64,000 nt of DNA, from the NCBI RefSeq assembly GCF_001423765.1, contig NZ_LMPG01000012.1, forward strand, positions 94,400-158,399, given 5' to 3'. Below the pieces are notes generated by a model that was not told the origin of the DNA, made no database searches, and worked only from the letters and a program-made list of their open reading frames with translations. The first letter of the stretch is position 1, and the number at the start of each line of letters is the position of its first letter. A program made the position numbers and the translations under genes. The stretch comes from Sphingomonas sp. Leaf343. Lineage in GTDB: Bacteria > Pseudomonadota > Alphaproteobacteria > Sphingomonadales > Sphingomonadaceae. Below, piece by piece: positions 55,103 through 64,000 of the stretch.

Positions 55103-55721
55103 TGAAGCGCGCCTCCAGCTTCTCGACCGCGGCGCGCGTGAGCACCAGCGTGTCTGCCTTGATGATGTCGTAGACGTTGGCGCCGGCGGCCGGCAGCACG
55201 TCCACTTCGTGAAGGTTGCCGGCGGCAAGTGCGAAGCTCGTCTCGACGGCATCGCCATCGATGACCAGCGCGCGCTTGCCCCAACCGAGCTTCGCGAGAT
55301 CGCCCTTCAGCGTCTTGGTCTTGTTACCCTCGACCGAGAGGCTGTCCATGACGAACAACGAGCCGGCCCTGGCATGGCTCGACAGCGCCATCTTCAGACC
55401 CAGCATCCGCACCTTCTTATTGAGGCCCGGATTAAAATCCCGGACGCGAGCGCCGTGAGCCTTACCACCGCCGATGAAGACGGGAGCGCGGCGATCGCCG
55501 TGACGCGCCGTACCGCCACCTTTCTGGCGGCCGAACTTCTTCCCGGTGCGCGCAACATCGGCGCGCTCGCGGGTGCCGCGGGCGGTGCCGCGACGCTTTT
55601 CCAACTGCCAGGTGACGACACGGTGCAGGATGTCGGCGCGCGGATCGAGGCCGAAGACCTCGTCGTTGAGCTCGATGTCCTGAGCGTCGGTACCGGCGAA
55701 GGACTTGACGGTGACCTTCAC
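55095..55721 (-). CDS. rplD: 50S ribosomal protein L4
   Basis: A 208-residue L4. It has the loop residues [20 protein letters not shown] reaching the exit tunnel, and conserved [15 protein letters not shown] and [12 protein letters not shown]. In E. coli L4 also represses the S10 operon; whether it does so here is not evident. It lies three bases after rplC. Confidence 0.98.
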   Translation of the reverse strand: MKVTVKSFAGTDAQDIELNDEVFGLDPRADILHRVVTWQLEKRRGTARGTRERADVARTGKKFGRQKGGGTARHGDRRAPVFIGGGKAHGARVRDFNPGLNKKVRMLGLKMALSSHARAGSLFVMDSLSVEGNKTKTLKGDLAKLGWGKRALVIDGDAVETSFALAAGNLHEVDVLPAAGANVYDIIKADTLVLTRAAVEKLEARFNG

Positions 55722-55724
55722 TTC

Positions 55725-56459
55725 TTAGCCCTCCTGGCCGGTGGATGCTTCCGGCGCGGGTGCGGCGTCAGCGTTGTTGTTGGCGGCAGTCTTCAGACCG
55801 GCAGGCATCGGCGCATCGGCATGGCGCGCGGTCTTCACCGCGTCCTTCACGAACAGCCAACCACCCTTCGACCCGGGCACGGAGCCCTTCACGAAGATCA
55901 AGCCACGCTCTACATCGGTCGAGACGATCTCGAGGTTCTGCTGGGTGCGATACTTATCACCCATATGGCCGGCCATCTTCTTGTTCTTGAAGACGCGACC
56001 CGGATCCTGACGCTGACCGGTCGAACCGAGCGAGCGATGCGACACCGAGACACCGTGCGTCGCGCGCAGACCACCGAAATTCCAGCGCTTCATGCCGCCA
56101 GCGAAGCCCTTGCCCTGCGTACGACCCTGAATGTCGACGAGCTGGCCCGCCACAAAGTGATCCGCCGCAAGCTCAGAACCGACGTCGAGAAGGTTGTCCT
56201 CGGTCACACGGAACTCTGCGAGGATCGCCTTTGGCTCGACCTCGGCCTTGCCGAAGTGGCCGCGCTGCGGCTTGGCGACGTTTTTGGCCTTCGCGACGCC
56301 AGCACCAAGCTGAACGGCCGTGTAGCCATCGGTATCAGTTTCGCGACGGGAAACGACCTGAAGCCCTTCGAGCTGCAGGACGGTGACAGGCACGTGGCGG
56401 CCGTCGTCCTGAAACAGGCGGGTCATCCCCAACTTCTTCGCGATCACGCCGGTACGCAT
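55725..56459 (-). CDS. rplC: 50S ribosomal protein L3
   Basis: A 244-residue L3, near the peptidyl-transferase centre. It starts [20 protein letters not shown] and holds [27 protein letters not shown] sequence with [20 protein letters not shown]. The C-terminus has a 35-residue Ala/Asn-rich tail ([18 protein letters not shown]), longer than in E. coli. It is 257 bases after rpsJ. Confidence 0.97.
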   Translation of the reverse strand: MRTGVIAKKLGMTRLFQDDGRHVPVTVLQLEGLQVVSRRETDTDGYTAVQLGAGVAKAKNVAKPQRGHFGKAEVEPKAILAEFRVTEDNLLDVGSELAADHFVAGQLVDIQGRTQGKGFAGGMKRWNFGGLRATHGVSVSHRSLGSTGQRQDPGRVFKNKKMAGHMGDKYRTQQNLEIVSTDVERGLIFVKGSVPGSKGGWLFVKDAVKTARHADAPMPAGLKTAANNNADAAPAPEASTGQEG

Positions 56460-56716
56460 GATCCATACTCCTCACAGAGGCACCGGAGGACCATTCCTTC
56501 GGTGCGTGCCGGACCCGTCGAAGAAACCCTCGACGGAATTCCTAACCCGGAAATGCAAAGCGAGCCCCCCGTCCCGGGCTGGTGTTCCTGCGCTTTCCCG
56601 AAAGGAAGGCTATAGGAACGGACGGGAGACGCTGTCCCGGCAACCGAAGCTGCCGGCGGTATCTCACACATCAACGTTGCGGGACGAGTCGTCGACCGCA
56701 ACGAGGATGAACGCGC
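56460..56716 (-). other. Spacer between rpsJ and rplC
   Basis: A 257-base gap where enterobacteria have almost none. No coding frame is convincing. It contains the inverted sequence CTTTCC/GGAAAG near 56590-56610 and may hold an internal promoter or regulatory leader. Confidence 0.5.
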
Positions 56717-57025
56717 TTAGGCGAGCTTGATCTCTACGTCAACGCCCGCCGCAAGGTCGAGCTTCATCAAAGCGTCGACGGTCTGCGGAGTCGGCTGTAC
56801 GATGTCGAGCATGCGCTTGTAGGTGCGGACCTCGAACTGCTCGCGCGACTTCTTGTCGATGTGCGGGCCACGGTTGACCGTGAACTTTTCGATGCGCGTC
56901 GGAAGCGGAATCGGACCGCGAATGAGCGCGCCGGTGCGGCGGGCCGTGTCGGCGATGTCGCCGGTCGCCTGATCGAGCACGCGATGGTCGAACGCCTTCA
57001 GACGAATGCGGATGTTGCTGTCCAT
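56717..57025 (-). CDS. rpsJ: 30S ribosomal protein S10
   Basis: A 102-residue S10, also known as NusE, with roles in translation and antitermination. It begins [20 protein letters not shown] and has [20 protein letters not shown] and [19 protein letters not shown], all typical. It heads the S10 operon, 214 bases after tuf and its terminator. Confidence 0.98.
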   Translation of the reverse strand: MDSNIRIRLKAFDHRVLDQATGDIADTARRTGALIRGPIPLPTRIEKFTVNRGPHIDKKSREQFEVRTYKRMLDIVQPTPQTVDALMKLDLAAGVDVEIKLA

Positions 57026-57179
57026 GATCCCTACCGATGCGAAAGAGCGGGGCGCCTCATGCGATCGTCACCGGCCGGACGCCGGACGACAGCCGCATGG
57101 CCGCCTCTTGCTGGTTGATACGTCGAATATGTCGAGCCGGCGGTGGAACCCGCCCTGCCCCGCGAACGGAGCCTCTACT
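57026..57179 (-). other. Leader region of the S10 operon
   Basis: The 154 bases between the tuf terminator and rpsJ carry no gene. They should hold the S10 promoter and leader, but I could not place convincing -35 and -10 elements. Confidence 0.4.
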
Positions 57180-57218
57180 AAAAGCGAACGGCCGACCCCG
57201 GTTATCCGGAGCCGGCCG
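57180..57218 (-). terminator. Terminator after tuf
   Basis: On the minus strand a 13-bp GC stem with two wobble pairs (57189-57201 with 57206-57218) and four-base loop is followed by a T-rich tract (57180-57183). It lies just past the tuf stop codon. Confidence 0.75.
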
Positions 57219-57239
57219 CTTGCAAGGCGCTAGCCTATA

Positions 57240-58433
57240 TTACTTGGTGATGGCGCTGACAACCCCGGCACCGACCGTGCGTCCACCCTCGCGGATGGTG
57301 AAACGCTGGCCGATGTCCATAGCGATCGGCGCGATCAGCTTGATGCCGAGCGAGACGTTGTCGCCAGGCATGACCATCTCCGTGCCCTCGGGCAGCTCAA
57401 CGGTGCCAGTCACGTCCGTCGTACGGAAGTAGAATTGCGGACGATAGTTGGCGAAGAACGGCGTATGACGGCCACCCTCTTCCTTCGACAGCACGTACAC
57501 TTCCGACGAGAAGTCGGTGTGCGGCTTGATCGAGCCGGGCTTGCAGAGAACCTGGCCACGCTCGACCTCGTCACGAGCGACGCCGCGGATCAGCGCGCCG
57601 ACATTGTCGCCGGCTTGACCCTGGTCGAGCAATTTGCGGAACATCTCGACACCGGTGACGGTGGTCTTGCGAACTTCCGGGTGGATGCCGACGATCTCGA
57701 CTTCCTCACCGACCTTGACGATGCCCGTCTCGACGCGGCCCGTGACGACCGTACCGCGACCCGAAATCGAGAACACGTCCTCGATCGGCATCATGAAGGG
57801 CTTGTCGAGCGGACGCTCCGGCTGCGGAATGTAATCGTCGACGGCGGCCATCAGCTCAAGCACGGCGTCCTTGCCGAACTTGTCGTTCGAACCGGACAGC
57901 GCGCAGGTCGCCGAGCCCTTGATGATTGGAATATCGTCACCTGGGAATTCGTACGAGCTCAGCAGCTCACGGATTTCCAGCTCGACCAGCTCGAGGATTT
58001 CCTCATCGTCGACCAGATCGACCTTGTTCATGAATACGACCATCGCCGGCACGCCAACCTGGCGGGCGAGCAGGATGTGCTCGCGGGTCTGCGGCATCGG
58101 GCCGTCGGTAGCCGACACGACCAGGATCGCGCCATCCATCTGAGCGGCGCCCGTGATCATGTTCTTCACATAATCGGCGTGGCCCGGACAATCGACGTGC
58201 GCGTAGTGGCGGTTCGTCGTCTCGTACTCGACGTGCGCCGTCGAGATCGTGATGCCGCGCTCACGCTCTTCCGGAGCCTTGTCGATGTTGGCGAAGTCGA
58301 CCGCGGTGCCGCCGGTCGTCTCTGCCAGCACCTTCGTGATCGCTGCCGTCAGCGAGGTCTTGCCATGGTCGACGTGACCGATGGTGCCGATGTTGAGGTG
58401 CGGCTTGTTCCGCTCGAATTTCGCCTTTGCCAT
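57240..58433 (-). CDS. tuf: Elongation factor Tu
   Basis: A 397-residue EF-Tu that brings aminoacyl-tRNA to the ribosome. G motifs are [10 protein letters not shown] (G1), DCPGHADYV (G3) and NKVD (G4). The switch I region carries [11 protein letters not shown] (with EERERG in place of EEKARG in E. coli) and the C-terminus ends [10 protein letters not shown]. It is the last gene of the str operon here; a second tuf copy may exist elsewhere. Confidence 0.98.
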   Translation of the reverse strand: MAKAKFERNKPHLNIGTIGHVDHGKTSLTAAITKVLAETTGGTAVDFANIDKAPEERERGITISTAHVEYETTNRHYAHVDCPGHADYVKNMITGAAQMDGAILVVSATDGPMPQTREHILLARQVGVPAMVVFMNKVDLVDDEEILELVELEIRELLSSYEFPGDDIPIIKGSATCALSGSNDKFGKDAVLELMAAVDDYIPQPERPLDKPFMMPIEDVFSISGRGTVVTGRVETGIVKVGEEVEIVGIHPEVRKTTVTGVEMFRKLLDQGQAGDNVGALIRGVARDEVERGQVLCKPGSIKPHTDFSSEVYVLSKEEGGRHTPFFANYRPQFYFRTTDVTGTVELPEGTEMVMPGDNVSLGIKLIAPIAMDIGQRFTIREGGRTVGAGVVSAITK

Positions 58434-58523
58434 TTCTTCCTACCTTCTGATTCGAATCCGCTGCCGCATCCGGTGCACCGCGAACGCGGCCCCATAGCGA
58501 CTGTTTTCGGGTTGCGCCAGCCC

Positions 58524-58551
58524 GGCGCGGAACGGGACTCCGCTCCGCGCC
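58524..58551 (-). terminator. Weak hairpin between fusA and tuf
   Basis: GGCGCGGA (58524-58531) pairs with TCCGCGCC (58544-58551) in the 128-base spacer between fusA and tuf. No T-run follows, so it may be an attenuator or processing site rather than a terminator. Confidence 0.35.
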
Positions 58552-58561
58552 CGATCGGCGA

Positions 58562-60658
<2,097 letters not shown>

Positions 60659-60755
60659 GATCGTGGTTTCCTTAGCGATGTGGGGAGCGCAGCTTCCGCC
60701 GGCTCCCCACGATATAGGTTAGAGATCTGGAGCTTCCAAGCCTACCAGAGTCGCC

Positions 60756-61226
60756 TTACCAGCGGTAGTGCGAGAAGGCGCGGTTGGCTTCGGCCATGCG
60801 ATGCGTGTCTTCGCGCTTCTTCACCGCGTTGCCGCGGTTGTTCGAAGCGTCGAGAAGCTCACCCGACAGACGCGCCGCCATCGTGTTTTCGCTACGGGCA
60901 CGCGCCGCAGAGATCAGCCAGCGGATCGCCAGCGCCTGAGCGCGCTCCGGACGAACCTCGACGGGAACCTGGTAGGTCGCACCACCAACGCGGCGTGAGC
61001 GCACTTCGATGCCCGGCTTGATGTTGTTCAACGCATCATGAAAAACACCGATCGGCTCACGCTTGGCGCGCTGCTCGACGGTTTCCATGGCACCGTACAC
61101 GATCAGCTCGGCCACAGACTTCTTGCCGTCGTACATGACGGAATTCATGAATTTGGAGAGAACCTCATCACCGTATTTCGGATCGGGCAGGATGATGCGC
61201 TTCTCTGGGCGACGACGACGTGCCAT
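60756..61226 (-). CDS. rpsG: 30S ribosomal protein S7
   Basis: A 156-residue S7, which nucleates the small-subunit head. It begins [20 protein letters not shown] and contains [25 protein letters not shown] sequence, [19 protein letters not shown] and the end [10 protein letters not shown]. It lies 58 bases after rpsL and 97 bases before fusA. Confidence 0.98.
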   Translation of the reverse strand: MARRRRPEKRIILPDPKYGDEVLSKFMNSVMYDGKKSVAELIVYGAMETVEQRAKREPIGVFHDALNNIKPGIEVRSRRVGGATYQVPVEVRPERAQALAIRWLISAARARSENTMAARLSGELLDASNNRGNAVKKREDTHRMAEANRAFSHYRW

Positions 61227-61284
61227 TTTAAAAACCTTTCAAACTTCAGCCTGATGGTCGAGCCCCGCTGAGGAGCCGACCGGC

Positions 61285-61656
61285 TTACTTCGGACGCTTG
61301 GCGCCGTACTTGGAGCGGGACTGGCGACGATCCTTGACACCCTGCGTATCGAGCACGCCGCGCAGGACGTGGTAGCGAACGCCGGGAAGATCGCGCACAC
61401 GACCACCACGGATCAGGACCACCGAGTGCTCCTGAAGGTTGTGGCCCTCGCCCGGAATGTAGCTGATGACTTCGCGCTGGTTGGTCAGGCGGACCTTGGC
61501 CACCTTGCGCAGCGCCGAATTCGGCTTCTTCGGGGTCGTCGTATAGACACGAGTGCAGACGCCGCGCTTCTGCGGGTTCTGTTCCATCGCAGGGACCTTG
61601 GACTTGGCCTTCTGCGGATCGCGGCCCTTGCGGACCAGCTGGTTGATCGTGGGCAT
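61285..61656 (-). CDS. rpsL: 30S ribosomal protein S12 with Arg88
   Basis: A 123-residue S12 at the decoding centre. The start [20 protein letters not shown] and [19 protein letters not shown] are normal, with the streptomycin-relevant Lys43 present. At position 88 (E. coli numbering, also residue 88 here) the protein has Arg in GGRVRDLPG, where E. coli has Lys. In E. coli a Lys88Arg change is a classical streptomycin-resistance mutation. The Arg codon (CGC) is at 61393-61395. It heads the str operon with a good promoter 150 bases upstream. Confidence 0.98.
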   Translation of the reverse strand: MPTINQLVRKGRDPQKAKSKVPAMEQNPQKRGVCTRVYTTTPKKPNSALRKVAKVRLTNQREVISYIPGEGHNLQEHSVVLIRGGRVRDLPGVRYHVLRGVLDTQGVKDRRQSRSKYGAKRPK

Positions 61657-61809
61657 TGAAGCCTTCACCTCTTGACTGGGTTACTTTGCTGGAGCCGTCA
61701 CAGCACCTAAGAATACAAAAAGGGGCATAGGTGAACTGCGCCACCCGGCCCGCGATCCGCATCCAGCAATGTTCAAGCCTCCCTCGGAAATCCGATGGAC
61801 GCGGTTGGC

Positions 61810-61838
61810 CCTATACGAGCCGCACCTCCGTTGGTCAA
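61810..61838 (-). promoter_or_regulatory. Sigma-70-type promoter of the str operon
   Basis: On the minus strand TTGACC (61833-61838) and TATAGG (61810-61815) are spaced by 17 bases, close to TTGACA-N17-TATAAT. The distance to the rpsL start is about 150 bases, allowing a long leader. This is the best promoter seen in the window. Confidence 0.75.
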
Positions 61839-61908
61839 CGGACTCTCTCCGACTGCCCTGACACGGCGAGATACGAAGCCTTAACCATGTTGGAGCACGA
61901 TCACGCGC

Positions 61909-63084
61909 ATGAGTACCCCTGCCGTAGCGAATATCCGACCCATCCCGCCCTCGGGGTTCGCCCGGCATCTGCCGATGATGGCGAGCGGCGTCGCTCTATA
62001 CCTCATGCTCTGGCCGATCATGACCAGCGATGTCGAGGGAAGCTTCACCCCCTGGCTGGAGCATATCGCCGCTACCGGGGCATTGCGGGCATTTTCGGCG
62101 CCCTTTGGCGATTATGCGCCGCCCTATCTGTACGTGCTTGCGCTCGCGGCGCCGCTCCTCGGGATGGTGCCCTCCGACACGATCGTCAAGCTGGTGTCAC
62201 TCGCCGGGACGCTGATGCTCGCGGTATCCGTCTGGCGACTGCTGCGAGCGATGGACGCGCCAAATCCTGAGCGACATGCGCTATATGCATTGTTGCTGCC
62301 CGGCGTGCTGATGAACACCGCGCTGATGGCACAATGCGACGCGCTGTATGCTGCGCCGACCATCATGGCGGTGACGGCAGCATGGCAGCGTCGGCACCGG
62401 TCGATGTTCCTGTGGTGCGGACTGGCGGTGGCTGTGAAATTACAGGCAATCCTGATCGCCCCCTTCTTTCTGGCGGTCGCTATCCAGCGGCGCATACCAC
62501 TGCAATGGTGGCTGCTTGCACCACTTGCACTGATCCTGGCCAATCTGCCCGCCGCCCTCGCCGGCTGGCCAATCGGCGATTTGGCGATGGTCTATTTCAA
62601 GAGGACGACCTTCTATCCGGAACTGTCTCGAAACGCTCCCAACATTTGGGCGATCGTGCAGGTCCTGCCCGGCATAGACCCGATTGCGACAGCACGGATC
62701 GCCGACGCCGTGGCGATTGCGGCGTCCGCACTTTATCTCTGGTGGGTCCTGCGCCGCCCTTTGCTCGGCCGGCGTCTCGTTGCGGCAGCTGCGCTTGCAC
62801 CGATGGTGACCGCAGGACTCCTCCCGCATATGCACGAGCGCTTCTTCTACGTCGCCGACGTGCTGATTTTCGTTTGGGCGATCACCGGCACCGTTCGCGA
62901 CCGCTGCACCGCAGCGCTGGTACAAACCGGGTCTTTCCTCGGTATCATGGCCTATGGTAATGGCACCGAGAAACTTGCGATGCTGGGTGCTCTTGCAATG
63001 TTGGAAGCGACGCGGCAAACAGCGGGTTCACTCGCACCTACCCACTTGCCCCCTTTGGTGGGAGGGGGTAGGGTTGGGGTGTAG
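61909..63084 (+). CDS. GT-C-like polytopic membrane glycosyltransferase
   Basis: A 391-residue membrane protein with about ten hydrophobic segments. The first loop (SDVEGSFTPWLEHIAATGAL) has acidic residues as in GT-C enzymes of the GT39/GT87 type, which use polyprenyl-phosphate sugars, and the segment WCGLAVAVKLQAILIAPFF is typical of such families. Acceptor and sugar are unknown. The C-terminal stretch (THLPPLVGGGRVGV) is translated from a GC-rich palindromic repeat, and the stop codon overlaps the first bases of the tRNA-Trp gene. The true C-terminus may once have been different. No partners are adjacent. Confidence 0.75.
   Translation: MSTPAVANIRPIPPSGFARHLPMMASGVALYLMLWPIMTSDVEGSFTPWLEHIAATGALRAFSAPFGDYAPPYLYVLALAAPLLGMVPSDTIVKLVSLAGTLMLAVSVWRLLRAMDAPNPERHALYALLLPGVLMNTALMAQCDALYAAPTIMAVTAAWQRRHRSMFLWCGLAVAVKLQAILIAPFFLAVAIQRRIPLQWWLLAPLALILANLPAALAGWPIGDLAMVYFKRTTFYPELSRNAPNIWAIVQVLPGIDPIATARIADAVAIAASALYLWWVLRRPLLGRRLVAAAALAPMVTAGLLPHMHERFFYVADVLIFVWAITGTVRDRCTAALVQTGSFLGIMAYGNGTEKLAMLGALAMLEATRQTAGSLAPTHLPPLVGGGRVGV
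63038..63071. repeat. GC-rich palindromic repeat at the end of the glycosyltransferase gene
   Basis: CTACCC (63038-63043) pairs with GGGTAG (63066-63071) and CCCCCT (63049-63054) with AGGGGG (63063-63068). The element resembles a repeat common near sphingomonad genes (CCCCTTTGGTGGGAGGGG core). It encodes the last residues of the upstream CDS and may end its transcript before the tRNA. Confidence 0.6.
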
Positions 63085-63159
63085 GGGTGTAGCTCAGTTG
63101 GTTAGAGCGTCGGTCTCCAAAACCGAAGGCCCTCGGTTCGAGTCCGAGCTCCCCTGCCA
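63083..63159 (+). tRNA. tRNA-Trp (anticodon CCA)
   Basis: A 77-base tRNA with CCA encoded. Stems are all visible: D-arm GCTC/GAGC, anticodon arm TCGGT-CTCCAAA-ACCGA (anticodon CCA) and T-arm CTCGG-TTCGAGT-CCGAG. The acceptor stem has one non-pair: U6 opposes U67. The gene begins in the stop codon of the preceding CDS. Confidence 0.97.
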
Positions 63160-63453
63160 TATTCGCCCAGAGTCGTAGCCGGAGCCGTACCGGCGGGTGG
63201 TCGTTTGTCGCGGCCCGGTTTTCCCCCGATGAATCCGGCGAATGTCGGCGAGATCGCGGCGGGATACAGCGGCCACGTGCCAGCGGCATCCCGACCATGA
63301 CCCGGACCATGACAGTCTGGCGCGGGACCGGCGAGCGGCAAGGCGGCTGCGTATCCCGGCCGGCTCCCTGCGCTGACATATGGCGCCGCCCCGTGTCAGG
63401 ATCGGGTTTGCGCGCGCGAGGGCGCCTCTCTTCCCCCACCCCTCCGGCGATCG
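63160..63453. other. Gene-poor stretch after tRNA-Trp
   Basis: 294 bases with no convincing coding frame on either strand and no recognisable RNA. Minus-strand frames here read through the complement of the tRNA and are artefacts. Confidence 0.55.
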
Positions 63454-63744
63454 TCAGTCCAGCGTGACCGTGTCCCCCGGCCGGGACGCGGTGAAGCGGC
63501 GGGCAAGTTCGGGGCGGAGGCGAGGGAGGTTCGAGGACAGGGCTTCGGGGCCGGTGCGTTGCACCGCGTCGCGCAGGCAGTGCGCCCGGATCAGGCAGCG
63601 CACGGTGCCCCGCTCGGTCGTCGCATCGAAGGCGAGATCGGCCCCCGCCCAGCGGGCACTTTCAAGATTAGCGCTCCAGTACAACGACTTACGCCCCACT
63701 CCTTGCGTTCCGGCATCATGCGGGACGATACCGGTCGGGCGCAA
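63454..63744 (-). CDS. Small protein of unknown function, possibly DUF1488-like
   Basis: A 96-residue soluble protein. The central stretch FDATTERGTVRCLIRAHCLR resembles DUF1488 proteins, which carry a similar V-x-C-x-I pattern, but the match is weak. The N-terminal 18 residues (MRPTGIVPHDAGTQGVGR) may not be real; a GTG at the Val of GVGRKSLYWS is an alternative start. It is followed upstream by another small gene on the same strand. No function assigned. Confidence 0.5.
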   Translation of the reverse strand: MRPTGIVPHDAGTQGVGRKSLYWSANLESARWAGADLAFDATTERGTVRCLIRAHCLRDAVQRTGPEALSSNLPRLRPELARRFTASRPGDTVTLD

Positions 63745-63803
63745 TCGCGATCTGCGGCGATGATATCCTACGTTCCCGACGACCCCCGAAAGCTGATCTG
63801 TCT

Positions 63804-64000
63804 TTATATGAAAATCGGGAAGTCCGGCCGGGCGGCCAGTTCCTGCATCCGCGCCCAGTTCAGCCGTCGGTCGGTGCGTTCGTAGACGATGTAGAGCCGC
63901 GGCCGGTCAGCCGGATCGACCTCCATCGCCCGCGACAGCATCTCGCAAAGCTGCCCGCGCCCCAGCAGTTCACTGCGCACTCCGCGTTTGGCGGATGCCC
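63804..64000 (-). CDS. C-terminal part of a small protein of unknown function
   Basis: The last 65 codons of a minus-strand gene whose start lies beyond the right edge. It reads ASAKRGVRSELLGRGQLCEM, then DPADRPRLYIVYERTDRRLNW and ends LAARPDFPIFI. The sequence looks like a real protein (regular charge pattern, no stops, coding bias) but I recognise no family. It ends 60 bases before the start of the neighbouring small gene, so both may be co-transcribed. Confidence 0.55.
   Translation of the reverse strand, partial: ASAKRGVRSELLGRGQLCEMLSRAMEVDPADRPRLYIVYERTDRRLNWARMQELAARPDFPIFI

Noticed and set aside
63038..63439. A 133-codon minus-strand frame across the tRNA-Trp gene
   Set aside because: It translates the complement of the tRNA (GELGLEPRAFGFGDRRSNQL-type sequence), a well-known artefact of tRNA antisense.

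Overview
The window looks like a chromosomal segment of a high-GC alphaproteobacterium of the Sphingomonas type. The basis is overall protein similarity, Pro/Ala-rich secreted proteins, the 'HCERSEAIS'-type and GC-palindrome intergenic repeats, the gene order of the ribosomal cluster, and an S12 with Arg at the streptomycin-critical position 88. No species can be named from sequence alone. No phage, IS element, CRISPR array or plasmid gene was found. Coding density is very high: no gene-free stretch exceeds 300 bases. The longest gaps are 63160-63453, 32857-33121, 56460-56716, 61657-61908, 39054-39296 and 43861-44102.

Layout. 1-1726: end of a phosphate regulon operon (pstB-phoU-phoB). 1837-8590: secreted Pro/Ala-rich protein, polytopic membrane protein, EpsC-type serine acetyltransferase coupled to a DUF2794 gene, a TauE/SafE exporter, OxyR, and two fasciclin-domain proteins. 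7905-9150: moaE-moaD-pgsA on the minus strand. 9265-10726: an LplT-like MFS transporter and an unlisted 55-residue ORF facing it. 10899-14502: a minus-strand ParA / ribbon-helix-helix-like / TPR-SPOR operon, divergent from a Sel1-SPOR gene. 14590-16405: serB and miaA, whose 5' ends overlap. 16460-23157: branched-chain amino acid synthesis (ilvB, ilvN, ilvC, leuA), interrupted by a YceI protein and a single-domain BLUF photosensor. 23154-24920: folE, a pteridine-reductase-like SDR and folB, overlapping. 24998-25548: a small TUDOR-like (DUF2945) protein followed by a SWIB-domain protein.

25644-32856 is a xylose/xylan module: a secreted SGNH-hydrolase/NodB-deacetylase fusion, a LacI-family regulator, a GH43 glycosidase, xylulokinase and xylose isomerase. 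LacI-like operators lie before the first gene and before the GH43 gene. 33122-36941 encodes a Tat-exported PaoABC-type aldehyde oxidoreductase, followed by guaA.

38631-61656 is the complete str-S10-spc-alpha ribosomal supercluster on the minus strand (rpsL to rplQ), transcribed from a good sigma-70-type promoter at 61810-61838. It differs from the enterobacterial model: rpsD and rpmJ are absent, adk follows secY, and a two-component system plus two small unknown genes sits between adk and rpsM. S5 carries a long Gly/Arg-rich N-terminal extension. The right end holds a GT-C-like membrane glycosyltransferase whose stop codon overlaps a tRNA-Trp gene, then two small unknown genes, the last cut by the window edge.

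The best candidates for under-described biology are the ParA/RHH/SPOR locus, the TUDOR-SWIB pair, the bifunctional esterase-deacetylase of the xylan module, and the RGG-tailed S5.
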